This document shows positions 21,328 through 32,279 of a stretch of DNA of 64,000 nt, piece by piece. How positions within the stretch are numbered: the stretch's first letter is position 1; every line of letters begins with the position of its first letter. The stretch is from positions 45,341,088 to 45,405,087 of the forward strand of contig CM038040.1 of NCBI GenBank assembly GCA_021397845.1. The letters run 5' to 3'. Both the position numbers and the translations under genes were made by a program. The notes beneath the pieces are model-generated. The model saw only the letters and a program-made list of their open reading frames with translations. It was not told the DNA's origin and ran no database searches. This DNA is from Areca catechu. Its lineage: Eukaryota; Streptophyta; Magnoliopsida; Arecales; Arecaceae.

Positions 21328-22200
21328 GGCTCTATGACTCCACAAGTGGCTAAGACTGTGGAGAAGTTAGCAAGTGCATATGAGATATGGACTGCTTTGG
21401 TAATAATATATTCTCAACAGGGGAATACCATGCAAGCTCACAAGATATAATGTGAGCTTAAGGATCTGAAACAAGGAAGTATATTGTATTTTGAGTATGT
21501 ATCTGAGATTAAAAGGCTATGGTCTGACCTAGACTTTTTTTATCCTCTCTCTTTAGCTTGTTCTGAGGATGCTGAGGCTATACAGAAATGGATTGATAGG
21601 CGAAGAATTGCTGATTTTCTTCATGACTTAAATCCTGAATTTGAACACCGACGAGCCACCATACTTACAGCCAAAGAGTGGCCAACTCTGGATGAGGCCA
21701 TTTCTTCTATTGCTCGTGAAGAAACACGACTATAGACCAAGTCCTCAACTTTTGGAGCTCCATCTCGATCTGCCCTGTTTGCTGTTGGTTATGCCCAATC
21801 CTCACAGCCATCATCTTCACGTGCTACTCATGTTTCTGCCTCCATGCATGACAAGATTTGTCACCATTGTCATCAGCCTGGTCATATTAGACCCTACTGC
21901 CCTGAGCTTCGTAGTAAGACTCCAGGAGGTCGAGGAGGTGCTCGTAGCAGATGGAGAGGAGGTCATGGTGCTCGTGGCAATGTTTTTGCATATCAAACTA
22001 CTATGCCTAGGGATTCCTCTATCCACACAGTTACTATTGCTGCACCTGGAGATACTGCTACTCATACGGTCACTGTTACTGCAGATGAGTTATAGGCCCT
22101 TCATCAATTCAGATCCAATCTTGAAGCTTCAGCCAATACTGTTTCTTCTAAAAATATTGCTTCTTCCAGTCATAATGATAACTTTGCTCATATAAGTCCC
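21328..22200 (+). pseudogene. Copia B gag, C-terminal part
   Basis: Resumes with GSMTPQVAKTVEKLASAYEI, then YFEYVSEIKRLWSDLDFFYP, RRRIADFLHDLNPEFEHRRA and the zinc knuckle CHHCHQPGHIRPYC (21860-21900). In-frame stops occur at about 21450 (CAA to TAA) and 21733 (CAG to TAG). The zinc knuckle would bind element RNA in the virus-like particle. Confidence 0.85.
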
Positions 22201-23225
22201 GACATACAAGATGTGGAATTTAGTTCATTAGTTCTCGTAATAATTCTTGGATTATAGATTTTGGTGCATCCAGTCATATGACTGGATCATCTAATAATTT
22301 CATCTCTTACTCTCCTAGTATAATCAATAAGTCTGTGCACTTAGCTGATGGCTCAGTTTCTAGAATCTCTAGGCAAGGATCTATTCACTGTACACCGAGT
22401 TTACCTCTTCAGTCTATTTTGCATATTCCAACATTTCTTGTTAACCTTCTATCTATTAGTTCTATCACTCGTGATCTTAAATATCCTGTAACTTTCAATG
22501 AGCATAACTGTGTCATTCAGGAAGCTCGAACAGGGAAGAGACTTGGGATTGGAATAATACGTGATGGGTTGTATGTTCTTGAAGATGGCTGTTCAAAAGC
22601 TGGATACATGGCTACTGCATCTGAGTCATGGAAGTCTGAATTATTACTACTTCATTACAGACTTGTTCATCTTCCTTTTACTCTTATGGCACGGAATTAC
22701 CCCTCTGAGTTCAGTAACATTGACAAACACCTCTTGGTTTGTGATGCGTGTGAGTTTGCTAAACACACACGTAGTATTTATCCAGTTTCAAGCAGTAGGA
22801 GTTCTGTACCTTTTCAGCTTGTTCATTCTGATGTATGGGGCCCATATGGAACAACTTCTATCTCTGGTCACAGGTGGTTTGTGACCTTTATTGATTGTTA
22901 TAGTAAAACAACATGGGTTTACCCTATGAAGAATAAAAATGAAGTTTTTTCTTGCTTCAAGGATTTTCATAAGATAGTCTTTACTCAGTATGCTACTACT
23001 TTGAAATTCTTCGTTCGGATAATGGAACTGAATATGTGAATAAGGAGTTTGGTGAGTATTTATCATCTCATGGTATTATTCATCAGACTACTTGTGTTAA
23101 CACCCGGCTCAGAATGGAGTTGCTGAATATAAGAACAGACATTTATTAGAAGTAACTCGATGTTTAATGTTTACTATGAATGTGCCAAAGTTTTTATGGA
23201 ATGAAGCTATTCTTATAGCAGCTTA
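22201..23225 (+). pseudogene. Copia B protease and integrase
   Basis: The protease motif is WIIDFGASSHMTGSS (Asp-Phe-Gly instead of Asp-Ser-Gly) across a frame change near 22240-22270. Integrase follows: LLLLHYRLVHLPF (zinc-binding, first His lost), VCDACEFAKHTRS, PFQLVHSDVWGPYGTTSISG, RWFVTFIDCYSKTTWVYPM with the first catalytic Asp, and FRSDNGTEYV in the next frame near 23015. Frameshifts near 23000 and 23105 and a stop at 23224 break it. Confidence 0.85.
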
Positions 23226-23234
23226 ATCAATCGA

Positions 23235-25507
23235 ATGGCACTTCGGGTGTTAAGGTATAAAACCCCTGTTGAATATCTCACCGGGGTGACCTCTTATATT
23301 GTACCTCCTCGTGTATTTGGTTGTATTTGTTTCGTGCAGAATCATCAACCATCTATGGATAAACTTGATCCTCGGGCTCTGAAGTATATTTTCGTTAGAT
23401 ACTCTCCAACCAAAAAAGGCTACAAGTGCTGGTGTCCTTTTGAATGGAAGCTCTTAATCAGTATGGATATTACTTTTCGAGAATTCGAACCTTTTTACGG
23501 TAGCTCTTCCGATTTTTTCTCCTTACTCAAATCCTCTCCCAACTCAGGTGTTCCTTGTGCCGGTCGAGAGGGGGAGACCATATTGGATGTTTTTATCCCT
23601 AATGTTCTTAATTTTAATCAGAGGGATAATTCTGAGCTCAATGCTCCTAATGATAACCAGAGAGATGATGCTGATGACACTCCAAAATATCCTATCACTC
23701 CAACTCAAGAACAGCCCTACATGCATTCTCCAGAATCTCAGTCCTCATCCCCTATTCCAGCTTCGTCTTCTTCGTCCTTGCCTCCATCTGAGACAAGTGG
23801 TAATATTTCTGACCCCTCTGTTGATTCTCCTTCTGAGTCACCTATTGCTTTACGAAATGCTCCTCGTCATACTAGTCGTCCTATACGGTATAGGTATGAT
23901 ATCGCTAACTTTGTATCTTATTCTTGTTTGTCCCCCTCATATAATAGTTTTATAGCCTCATTGCATTCTGTGTCTATACCTAATGACTGGAAGATAACAA
24001 AAAAGGATCCTTGGTGGAAAGAAGCTATGTTAGAAGAAATGAGAGCTCTGGAAAAGAACAAGACATGGGATCTTGTATCTCTACCAGCTGGAAAACAGTC
24101 GGTTAGTTGTAAGTGTATCTTTAATGTAAAGAAGACTCCGGAGGGCACTGTTGAACGCTACAAGGCAAGATTGATAGCTAGAGGCTTCACACAGACTTAT
24201 GGGATCGATTATGATGAGACCTTTGCTCCTGTGGCAAAGATGAATACTGTTAGAACCATTATCTCATGTGTAGCCAACTTCGGTTGGAATTTATATCAAC
24301 TAGATGTAAAAAATGCATTTCTACATGGAGAACTTCAGGAGGAGGTGTATATGCAGATTTCACCCGGCTTTGCCACAGCTCAAACAGTTGGAAAAGTTTA
24401 TAGATTGAAACGATCTTTGTATGGGCTAAAGCAATCTCCTCGAGCTTGGTTTGATCGATTTAGGCAAGCAATCATGTCAACAGGCTATCGTCAAAGTAAT
24501 GCTGATCACACGCTCTTCTTCAAGAAATCCTATGAACGAATTACACTTCTTATTGTCTATGTTGATGATATTGTGATTACTGGTGATGACATAAAGGAGA
24601 TAGCATGTCTGAAGTCTCAATTAGTACAAGCATTTGATGTCAAGGACCTGGGTAAACTAAGGTACTTTCTCGGAATTGAAATAGCATATTCTTCTAAGGG
24701 AATTTATCTTTTCCAAAGAAAGTATGTTTTGGATCTTTTGACTGAAACTGGAATGCTCGGATGTAGACCTGCAGCTACACCTATTGATCAGAATCATAGA
24801 CTTATAGCTAACTCTGGCACTCCAGTAGATAAGGATCGTTATCAGAGATTGGTAGGAAGGTTGATTTATTTATCCCATACTATACCTGATATTGCCTTTG
24901 CTGTAAGTATGGTTAGCCAATATATGCATGATCCTTGTTCAAATCATATGGAAGCAGTATATAGAATTCTTCGATACTTGAAAAATTGTCCTGGAAGAGG
25001 GCTATTATATTCACGACATGGACACCTTCATATTGAAGGATATACAGATGCTGACTGGGCTGGATCCATAGATGATATACGCTCAACCTCTGGTTATTGC
25101 ACATTTGTGGGAGGAAATCTTGTTACATGGCGTAGCAAGAAACAAGATGTAGTGGCTCGCTCAACTACTGAAGCTGAATATAGAGCAATGGCACTTGGAG
25201 TTTGCGAAGTACTATGGCTAAAAATCTTGTTAACAGAACTTCAATTACTTCATGATACTTCATTACTATTCTTTTGTGACAATCGTTTGTCATTAACATA
25301 GCAAACAATCCTATTCAGCATGATAGAACCAAACACATTGAAATTGATCGACATTTTATCAAAAAAAAGCTCACCTCCGGGATCCTTCAGATCTTGCATG
25401 TTCGATCTTCAAATCAACTAGATGATGCTCTAACCAAGGGATTTAGTTTAAATCATTTTACTTCTATTTGTACCAAGATGGGATTTATCGATATTTTTAC
25501 CCCATCT
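23235..25507 (+). pseudogene. Copia B reverse transcriptase and RNase H
   Basis: A 688-codon open stretch (23235-25301). It opens with the end of integrase (PVEYLTGVTSYIVPPRVFGC), then a Ser-rich linker. Reverse transcriptase follows (ARLIARGFTQTYGIDYDETF, YQLDVKNAFLHGELQEEVYM, YGLKQSPRAWF, catalytic LLIVYVDDIVITGDD near 24560). RNase H closes it (YTDADWAGSIDDIRSTSGYC, STTEAEYRAMA). A one-base change near 25290 shifts the frame. The rest (SVINIANNPIQHDRTKHIEI, HFIKKKLTSG, LTKGFSLNHF) continues to the true stop at about 25507. This is the best-preserved TE enzyme in the window. Confidence 0.92.
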
Positions 25508-25508
25508 T

Positions 25509-25523
25509 GAGGGAGAGTATTGG
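25509..25523 (+). other. Copia B polypurine tract
   Basis: GAGGGAGAGTATTGG immediately before the TGTGATC start of the 3' LTR, the standard arrangement for plus-strand priming. Confidence 0.8.
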
Positions 25524-25685
25524 TGTGATCCCTGATATGGATCCTGTATGTTTGGGATCTTATTGACCTGTAACATTCCTTGTATATCCTATGCCTTTTC
25601 TAATAAATCCAGTGGTACACCCTCTCACGGGGGAATGGAGGTTATTCTAAAAAAAAAAAAATCCCTAAACGCTACAATACAACAG
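25524..25685 (+). repeat. Copia B 3' LTR, truncated
   Basis: Only about 160 bases match the 5' LTR (5536-5697), ending after CCCTAAACGCTACAATACAA. The remaining roughly 840 bases expected from the 5' copy are missing, so the right end was deleted or replaced. Confidence 0.8.
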
Positions 25686-25762
25686 TATTTATACAAGAAG
25701 ACCATGTCATACATGGATTCAGACAGTTTATACAAGAAGACCATGTCATCATGGATTCAGAT
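25684..25762. repeat. Direct duplication of about 38 bp at truncated LTR edge
   Basis: TTTATACAAGAAGACCATGT followed by CAT(AC)ATGGATTCAGA occurs twice back to back, at the point where LTR similarity ends. It may be filler from end-joining repair. Confidence 0.75.
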
Positions 25763-26110
25763 CATACGGTTGGGTACTGTCAGACCTGGCAAGCTGAAGG
25801 CCGAAGTAGAAGACCTCCTTGATATTTACATGACTATTGGTCATTTACGGTGACTTAATTAAAGATGGGTATCAGTAATATTTTGGGATGTGCTATGGTG
25901 ATGCGTTTTGGTAATATCTTGAGATGTTATCCCGATGCGTTTTGGTCATTTGCATGGTTATATATAAATATATACAATAGTCATTTCTTCACTTTTTTAA
26001 AATTTTTTGAGATTTTTTTTTTTTTTTAAAAGTATTAGGTTTGCCCAGTCTTGAATTAATTTTGAAGGCAAAGTTTTGACATGGTAACAACCAGGTAGAC
26101 AGAAACAAAT

Positions 26111-26151
<41 letters not shown>

Positions 26152-28507
26152 ATATAAGGGGAGGCTAGGCCACCCAGTTTATTATAAGAGAAGAAGCTCC
26201 ATTGACAGATTTAAAACTTACAAAGGGATTATTTGCTCAACGTACGTACGTTGGCCAATCAAAATCCAATACCCTCTTGCCTAATTTCCTTTCTTTATTT
26301 GTTGCCGTCAAACATGAAAAGATCAGTTAAAGAGTACTTACTACCTTCTTTCTGCTAAGCTAAGTTACTTGTACGTGTCCTCTACCTCGCACATCCCTTC
26401 TTCCCCACTCATTAATTTCTCAAGCAACCAACACCTTTCACCATCATACCAACACCTTCATGCTACCCAACCTTCGTTATATATATATATATATATTGAC
26501 CCACATCTGCTGATCTAGTGGACCACACTCCTTATTTATATAAAATTATAATAATATACTTCTACTAAAATATAGTTACTGTTCATTCATCTGTTCATAA
26601 CCTCCAAAACGATCATAGTGCTCATAATGTCATGTCATTCAATCACAGCAAAGGGGAGCATGATTAAGTACACCTACTAATTATTATTTCTAGGATCATA
26701 TATATTATTTATTTTATGCGAGCATCATACTTTTTGCATCCATCTTGTAAAGATACAAAGTTATGTTCATTGCCTTCCACATGACATCCTCATGCCCAAA
26801 CTTCTTCAGCTCGCTCCAAGGCTTTGTCCTCTTTATATTGGTTGCATGAGCCTTTCCTTTATATGCTTTCTTTCAGCTTGGTTTGATATGGAAGCTAGCC
26901 TCTCGTGCTTTTGTGGTGTCCATCCACCAATCTACACTCTTAAAGGTATAAATGAAGTCATTCTACCAATCCACCAAACTAAGGGGGCTCGCATGGGGGC
27001 CATGACACCCCCTAGCTGAGAATTTTTGCCATGCCCCACTTGCTGTCCCTGATGGGATACTGTAGGGGTGGTCCTTGACAGCATTTGTTCTCCCATGGCA
27101 TCATGTATGCCTTCATCAGTCTCAGCTTTTCTTGCTCCTTTGGTTGGCTTGCAGCCTTAAGGGAATGGTCCTGTATAGAATTTTTGGAGCTTGCAGAGTG
27201 TGGTCCATGTATTCTCCTAACAAGCAATTATTTCAGGTCCTCGTTATTGGAGAGATGCCAGGATACAAACTAATTGTAAGTGAAAAATATATGCACATGA
27301 AACTAAGGGGTAAATGCACATATATATCATGATTGTTTTTGAATTTGCAAAAGTAATGTAAGTTTTTAATTATTCATAAGATGATGGTAGCCATGAAATC
27401 ATAACAAAAATTGTAGATCTTCATCATAAATAAATGGGAGGTACTATCATAATCTGTAAGTGCTGCAAGCTAAATTTCAAACTCTGTTAAATTGGCATAT
27501 TTAGAATGTATTATAAGATTTTTAGGTGGCACTGATAAATAGATAGAGGGATATATCTTGCATTGTTGAAGGAATATTGGATCTACTTCGTGGAATAGAC
27601 GTGTTTTTGTGCTCAGATGAGAAATAGTGCAGAGAATAAGTGGAGCATATTGAACTTGCGAACATCACCAAGACCAGATTACCTTCTCTCTCTTTTTTTT
27701 AGTGTTTGTAGATTAGATAAGGGCAAAATCATTATTGAAAGCAATATAGACAAGCTTATTCCACGGCATAAGTCTACTACACCATTTTGGTGGATAGACT
27801 TGTATCGTGGTCGGGGATATTCCCAATTCTTTAGTGGAATAGACTTATAGCATGGCGGGAGAGTGTTGGGCAAGAGTTTGGAAAGATATCCCATACTTAT
27901 TCCGCAATCAAACACCATCTTAAAGATTATCCCTTGTAAGATGGCACAAGGTTGTAATTTACTCATGGTCATTGGGCCTTAATTTTAGAGAAGGTGGATA
28001 TATTAGGATCAATGAGTAACATAATGATTAATGAGTATATATAATCAGCTACCAGTAAGGAAATAAGCATTGCAACTTGAAACATTGAGAGCAAACAACA
28101 TCACCGTGATGCCATAGGCAATACAAAATTATCATTGGTACATGAGCATTATATTTAACTACCTTCTTCTCCCATAGCCAAAAGAAATCCTCCTTTTCTT
28201 CTCATCTACTCACAAGGCTCCTCGACCTCGTTCATCATCACCAACAACAAGCACTAGCACTACCCTTCCCTTAATTATGCACTCTTCATGCTCTCAACTA
28301 GGCTCTCATCATAGTTATCCAACCTCGCCAGTATTATATCCAAACTGACCCCCACACTATCTTCTATCTTCTGAAAGACCGAAGGACCCAACCTCTATTG
28401 CATTGGCCCTGCACTTAACCCATTCATTCATACAGAGGTTGATCAGTAAATTTCATTACCATTGTCAGAACTCGGTCACCAAAGCATAGGATTCATGTCC
28501 ATGGGCA
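25763..28507. other. TE-poor intergenic region upstream of ARM gene
   Basis: No coding exon or complete TE recognised. It holds a CT microsatellite (26115-26149), short TA tracts (26478-26496), and an AT-rich stretch. A segment at 27570-27860 has variant repeats of GGAATAGAC and TTATTCCAC/GC in both orientations, which may be a decayed small DNA transposon. Short ORFs (for example at 26792 and 27075) resemble nothing I know. Confidence 0.5.
26115..26149. repeat. CT dinucleotide microsatellite
   Basis: About 17 uninterrupted CT units. Confidence 0.95.
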
Positions 28508-28516
28508 CATATAAAG
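28508..28516 (+). promoter_or_regulatory. Candidate TATA box of ARM gene
   Basis: CATATAAAG about 110 bases upstream of the first ATG of the ARM-repeat gene. The spacing fits a plant TATA box followed by a short leader. Motif-based only. Confidence 0.4.
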
Positions 28517-28620
28517 GCAGCAAGACATGAACAGATGAATGCATGGATGGATAAAAGAAATTGATAGACATTAGATAAGAAGAAATATATTCCTATTCTC
28601 TTAGATTCCCCTGCGGACTT

Positions 28621-30456
28621 ATGCTCATGACCCATCGAAATCTATCCCACTGGAATTCCGAAGCACCAACACTGCATTCTTCAGACCGACTCTCCAAAAG
28701 ATGGTCCCATCCTCCAAGCTCAGAGATGAGAGAAGATCAAAGAGAAGCAGCACTCATCTCACCACTTTCAGAGGGGATCAGTCTCCGGCGAGCATCGGAG
28801 CTCATCAATTCCTTGATCTCCTCCTCCTACTCCATTCTCTCTTTCCCTGCCAAATGGCAATTAATCCGGGCCAAGCTCGAGCAGCTAAACTCCAACCTAG
28901 CAGCTGCAGCTGATGACGACTTTTCCACCAACAATTCATCACTCACCGCATTCTTGGAGCTGATGATGATGACTCTGAATGACATTCAGATGCTCGCAGA
29001 TCGATGCAGCGATGAAACTTATGGCGGGGGGAAGCTTCTCATGCGGAGCAATCTTGATGGTGTCTCATCTAGGCTCGAGTTCATCATCAAGCATCTCGCA
29101 CAAATATTTGCTCCTGCAATTCTCTCCCGATCCCGAGCCATTGTTCTGACGAGACCTGATGTTGGTGCAAGCCGAGAGGACATGAGATTTTATGTGAAGG
29201 ATCTCTTCTCAAGGCTAAGGATTGGAGATTTGGACATGAGATCTCAAGCCCTGACCATCCTTAAAGAGATAATTCATGAAGATGAGAAGTATGTGAGGAT
29301 TGTGGTGCTTGAAACAGCTGACAGTATTGGTCTTCTGGTAAACTTTCTTGAATTTGGAGACATCGGTGTTCAAGAGAAGGCTGCAGGCGCTGTCTCGGTG
29401 ATTTCCAGCTTTGATTCATATAAAGGGGCTCTCGTTACGGGTGGTGCCATTGCGCCATTGGTTCGGGCATTGGAGATGGGAAGTGAAGTGGGAAAAGAGG
29501 AAGCTGCTCAAGCTCTGAGGAGGCTTACCGAGAATTCTGATAATGTGTGGTCCGTCGCTGCTCATGGAGGTGTTACAGTGCTGCTCGAGCTCTGTGGCAA
29601 TGCTGATAACAATGGTGAGTTGATTGGCCTGGCTTGTAATATACTAAGGAACCTTAGCAGTGTCGAGGAGATTGGGAAGTTTATGGTGGAACGAGGAGCA
29701 GTTTCAGTTTTCACAAAGCTTTGGAAATCAAAGGAAGAAGTGATCCAGATTCATGCAATCGAGTTACTGCATGCAATGGCTTTGGAGGATGACAGCCTTG
29801 GGGATATGGTGGTTGGAGAAGGGGTCATCGAACCACTCATGAAGTTATTGGATCCAAGCTCTCCCTACTCATTGAAGGCAAGAGAGGTTGCTTTCCGGGC
29901 TACCGAGTTGTTCTTCTTCTCGTCAACAGATTTGATTAATGTTTTGACGGGCTGTGGTTTCCTCGATCGGGTTCTCTTTTTTCTAAAGAATGGTGAGATA
30001 TCTACGCAGGAATCTGGCCTCAAGGTTGTTTCCCATTTGTGTGAGATATCTGAGGAGGCTAAGAAGGTGATGGGTGATGCTGGATTCATGGCAGAGCTTG
30101 TCAAGTTGCTAGAAGCTAAATCTTTTGAAGTCAGAGAACTGGCAGCTCAGGTGCTCTGCTGTATGGTTCCGATTCAACGAAACCACAGAAGATTCATCCA
30201 AGATGATCAAAATGTGAATCAAATCATGCGGTTGCTCGATCCAGATGAGGAGAAATCGGTAACAAAGAAGCTTCTGCTCTCAATCCTGATGTCACTAGCA
30301 AACAGCAGCAATGGAAGGAGAAAGATTTTGGCCTCTGGGTACGTAAACCACTTAGAAAAACTAGCAGAGGCTGATGTTTTGGATGCTGAGAAGATCATTA
30401 AGAGGCTCTCTGGTAACAGATTTCGGAGCATTCTTAGCGGAATATGGAGTTCGTGA
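28621..30456 (+). CDS. ARM-repeat (armadillo-type) superfamily protein, intronless
   Basis: A single uninterrupted frame of 611 codons, with codon use and composition unlike the surrounding TEs. Residues about 45-175 are a helical N-terminal domain (RRASELINSLISSSYSILSF, LTAFLELMMMTLNDIQMLAD, NLDGVSSRLEFIIKHLAQIF). From about residue 190 to the end are tandem armadillo repeats, with motifs such as LLVNFLEFGDIGVQEKAAGA, AIAPLVRALEMGSEVGKEEA, GVTVLLELCGN and LACNILRNLSSVEEIGKFMV. No U-box, kinase, signal peptide or membrane segment is visible, so it is most likely a soluble scaffold for protein-protein contacts. The length suits the plant ARM-only families of about 550-620 residues. The first ATG is used here, but the second in-frame Met (residue 36, at 28726) starts a sequence that looks more family-like (REDQREAALISPLSEGISLR), so the true start may be there. 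The function of this member is not inferred. Confidence 0.9.
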   Translation: MLMTHRNLSHWNSEAPTLHSSDRLSKRWSHPPSSEMREDQREAALISPLSEGISLRRASELINSLISSSYSILSFPAKWQLIRAKLEQLNSNLAAAADDDFSTNNSSLTAFLELMMMTLNDIQMLADRCSDETYGGGKLLMRSNLDGVSSRLEFIIKHLAQIFAPAILSRSRAIVLTRPDVGASREDMRFYVKDLFSRLRIGDLDMRSQALTILKEIIHEDEKYVRIVVLETADSIGLLVNFLEFGDIGVQEKAAGAVSVISSFDSYKGALVTGGAIAPLVRALEMGSEVGKEEAAQALRRLTENSDNVWSVAAHGGVTVLLELCGNADNNGELIGLACNILRNLSSVEEIGKFMVERGAVSVFTKLWKSKEEVIQIHAIELLHAMALEDDSLGDMVVGEGVIEPLMKLLDPSSPYSLKAREVAFRATELFFFSSTDLINVLTGCGFLDRVLFFLKNGEISTQESGLKVVSHLCEISEEAKKVMGDAGFMAELVKLLEAKSFEVRELAAQVLCCMVPIQRNHRRFIQDDQNVNQIMRLLDPDEEKSVTKKLLLSILMSLANSSNGRRKILASGYVNHLEKLAEADVLDAEKIIKRLSGNRFRSILSGIWSS

Positions 30457-31325
30457 GTTTTATCATCGGTACTTTTCAAATTTTTTAATGTCTGAACTTT
30501 AGCTTCTTTTCTTCCCCCTCCAGAGTTTCTTTCTTCTTCATCATGATTTGGAGCAGCTTTTAGTGTAATTTTATTTTCTTCTCTGAAACAGCTTCTGAAA
30601 TATCGATGGTAAAAAATTGTTCCAACATCCTTGAAGTAAAGCAGGAGGTTGCTAAAAAAATAAGAAGGAAATGTATAGGGAATTGTTGGAAATTACATGC
30701 CAAAAATTGTATTTAATTTTTCCTTTTTTAAAAAAAAATATATATATATGATGGTACTAGAGATGCTTATTGATGGTCTATCAACACAGGATGGGATTTT
30801 TCAATCTGAAAACTTTTAACTTTAATTTCCTTGCCAACTTGATGACAGTCTTGTAGCTGCAAAAGCACTCTTACAATCTTGATTTCATTTGAGAGCTGAG
30901 CTGATGGGATGAGGCAATGCAGCTCATACCGGGTGTCACATACACATGTAACTTTCACATGGAAACCTTTGTCACACATGAAATTATATTTTGGACTTTT
31001 GTGAACAAAATAGGTATACTTTAATAACCTCATGGTTACATCCTTGCAGGAAATGTCTTTGAGTGAGACAGTTCTCCAACATTGGGAATTCTGTCTGGCC
31101 AAAAAAAGTAATGTGGAATCCAGTTAAGTTTCACGGAAATCGAGTGATGCATTCTTTGATAGCTTCATGGGCATATAAATTATAGTGAGATCGGGTCGGC
31201 TAAAACATCTTAAAAGATCCAGAATTTGGGTTTCCTACAGGAAATGAATAGTCGTAGGATGAGATTATTGGTTAAAATGACTAATAGTTTTAGATTGTTA
31301 AAAAGGAACAATTTATTGGAGGAAT
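30457..31325. other. 3' flank of ARM gene
   Basis: Probably 3' untranslated sequence at first (T-rich, 30475-30600), then AT-rich noncoding DNA with a short TA tract (30740-30750). A 111-codon minus-strand frame (31102-30767) has mixed composition, but I recognise no family and no conserved motif, so it is not called as a gene. Confidence 0.5.
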
Positions 31326-32240
31326 TGTTAGGTTTAGTGCCACGGTTCAACCCACAAGCCCACGAGAAGCCCTGTCATAGGAGATTCGGGCCCATTGCTC
31401 GCACGGCCCAAGTTAGCATAGCCCATGCACGCACGGTCCAAGCCGACATGGCCCACGTACACGAACGTGCATCCACAGCCGTGCAACCACGCTGTCCTCG
31501 TGCACGGACCACTGCATGGAAAATCGGGATGGGCCGGGCATGGTCCATGGCATTTATTGCCATGGTCTTTCATCATGGCTCATAGGTTTTCTTTGGCACT
31601 GGTTCTTCTCTTTGCGATCGAATGATCATGTGCAATCCTCAGCAAGATCCAATAGCTCGGAGTGATGCAGGTATGATGAACTAGATCTGATAGCCCATAG
31701 TATCTCATGAGCATTATCGGATGGCCATCAATAATGACGACCTCGTCTAGGCACTGATGAACATGATTTGTAGCATATCTAATGTAGATCGGGTGGCCAA
31801 AGATGTTCTGTTGGTCAAACAGGAGTTTGGACAAGGAATTGTAGTCCTTTTCCAACACGGTTTGAACAACCGAACTATTGTCAAAGTGCTCTTCAATAAA
31901 AATGCTATAAAAAGAGGGATAAGGATCAGAGAGATATGAGGATCCAGAGGGTTTCAAGAAAGGTAATAGTGGCAAAAGAAGTCTGTAGGGGCTACAAGGT
32001 CTCCTTGAAAGTTGAGAACTTTGTAAAGAATTTGGAATTTTTTGTTGAAAGAAATTGTATGAAATTGAGAATGTGAATTCTTATATTGTAAGTGATTATT
32101 TTTCTCATAGTGCAGTTTACATGTCCTATTAAATTATATCTTTTGTTCTATTTTATCGTCTTCCTTCGCTTACGATTTTAACAACGATATCATGATCTTG
32201 GACACAAAGATTCATATTCTGCACAAGAGATTCTCTAATA
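31326..32240 (+). repeat. Copia C left LTR
   Basis: Starts TGTTAGGTTTAGTGCCACGG and matches 33636-34600 along its length. Landmarks are AGCCCA repeats, TGGCATTTATTGCCATGGT, GCTATAAAAAGAG (probable LTR TATA box, about 31905), CTTGTAAGTGATTATTTTT-like and ATGATCTTGGACA. The 31370-31520 part is rich in GGCCCA/GCCCAT motifs. Confidence 0.75.
31905..31917 (+). promoter_or_regulatory. Probable LTR promoter TATA box of copia C
   Basis: GCTATAAAAAGAG in the left LTR. The same context GCTATAAAAAGAGAG is conserved at about 34246 in the right LTR. It would drive element RNA from the LTR. Confidence 0.5.
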
Positions 32241-32279
32241 AATGGTATCAATACAGTTGGTATCACAACAACTGATATC

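Larger units (their letters stand above)
5536..25690 (+). mobile_element. Copia B: Ty1/copia element split by two nested insertions
   Basis: A copia element whose own sequence is interrupted by a MITE (6303-7316) in its 5' LTR and by a 13.5 kb gypsy element (7857-21327) in gag. Parts in order: 5' LTR (5536 to about 7551), gag start (7573-7856), gag continuation with CCHC zinc knuckle (21328-22200), protease and integrase (22235-23225), reverse transcriptase and RNase H (23235-25507), polypurine tract (25509-25523) and a short 3' LTR piece (25524-25685). The frame is continuous over long stretches but has several stops and frameshifts, so the element is dead. Domain order integrase before reverse transcriptase is diagnostic of Ty1/copia. 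Confidence 0.9.

Noticed and set aside
30767..31102. Minus-strand 111-codon frame downstream of the ARM gene
   Set aside because: No recognisable family, no splice or promoter context, and it lies in the probable 3' flank of the ARM gene.
31334..31576. Cys/His/Trp-rich minus frames near 31.4 kb
   Set aside because: They lie in the copia C LTR and are caused by GGCCCA/GCCCAT motif repeats; the other LTR does not keep the frame.
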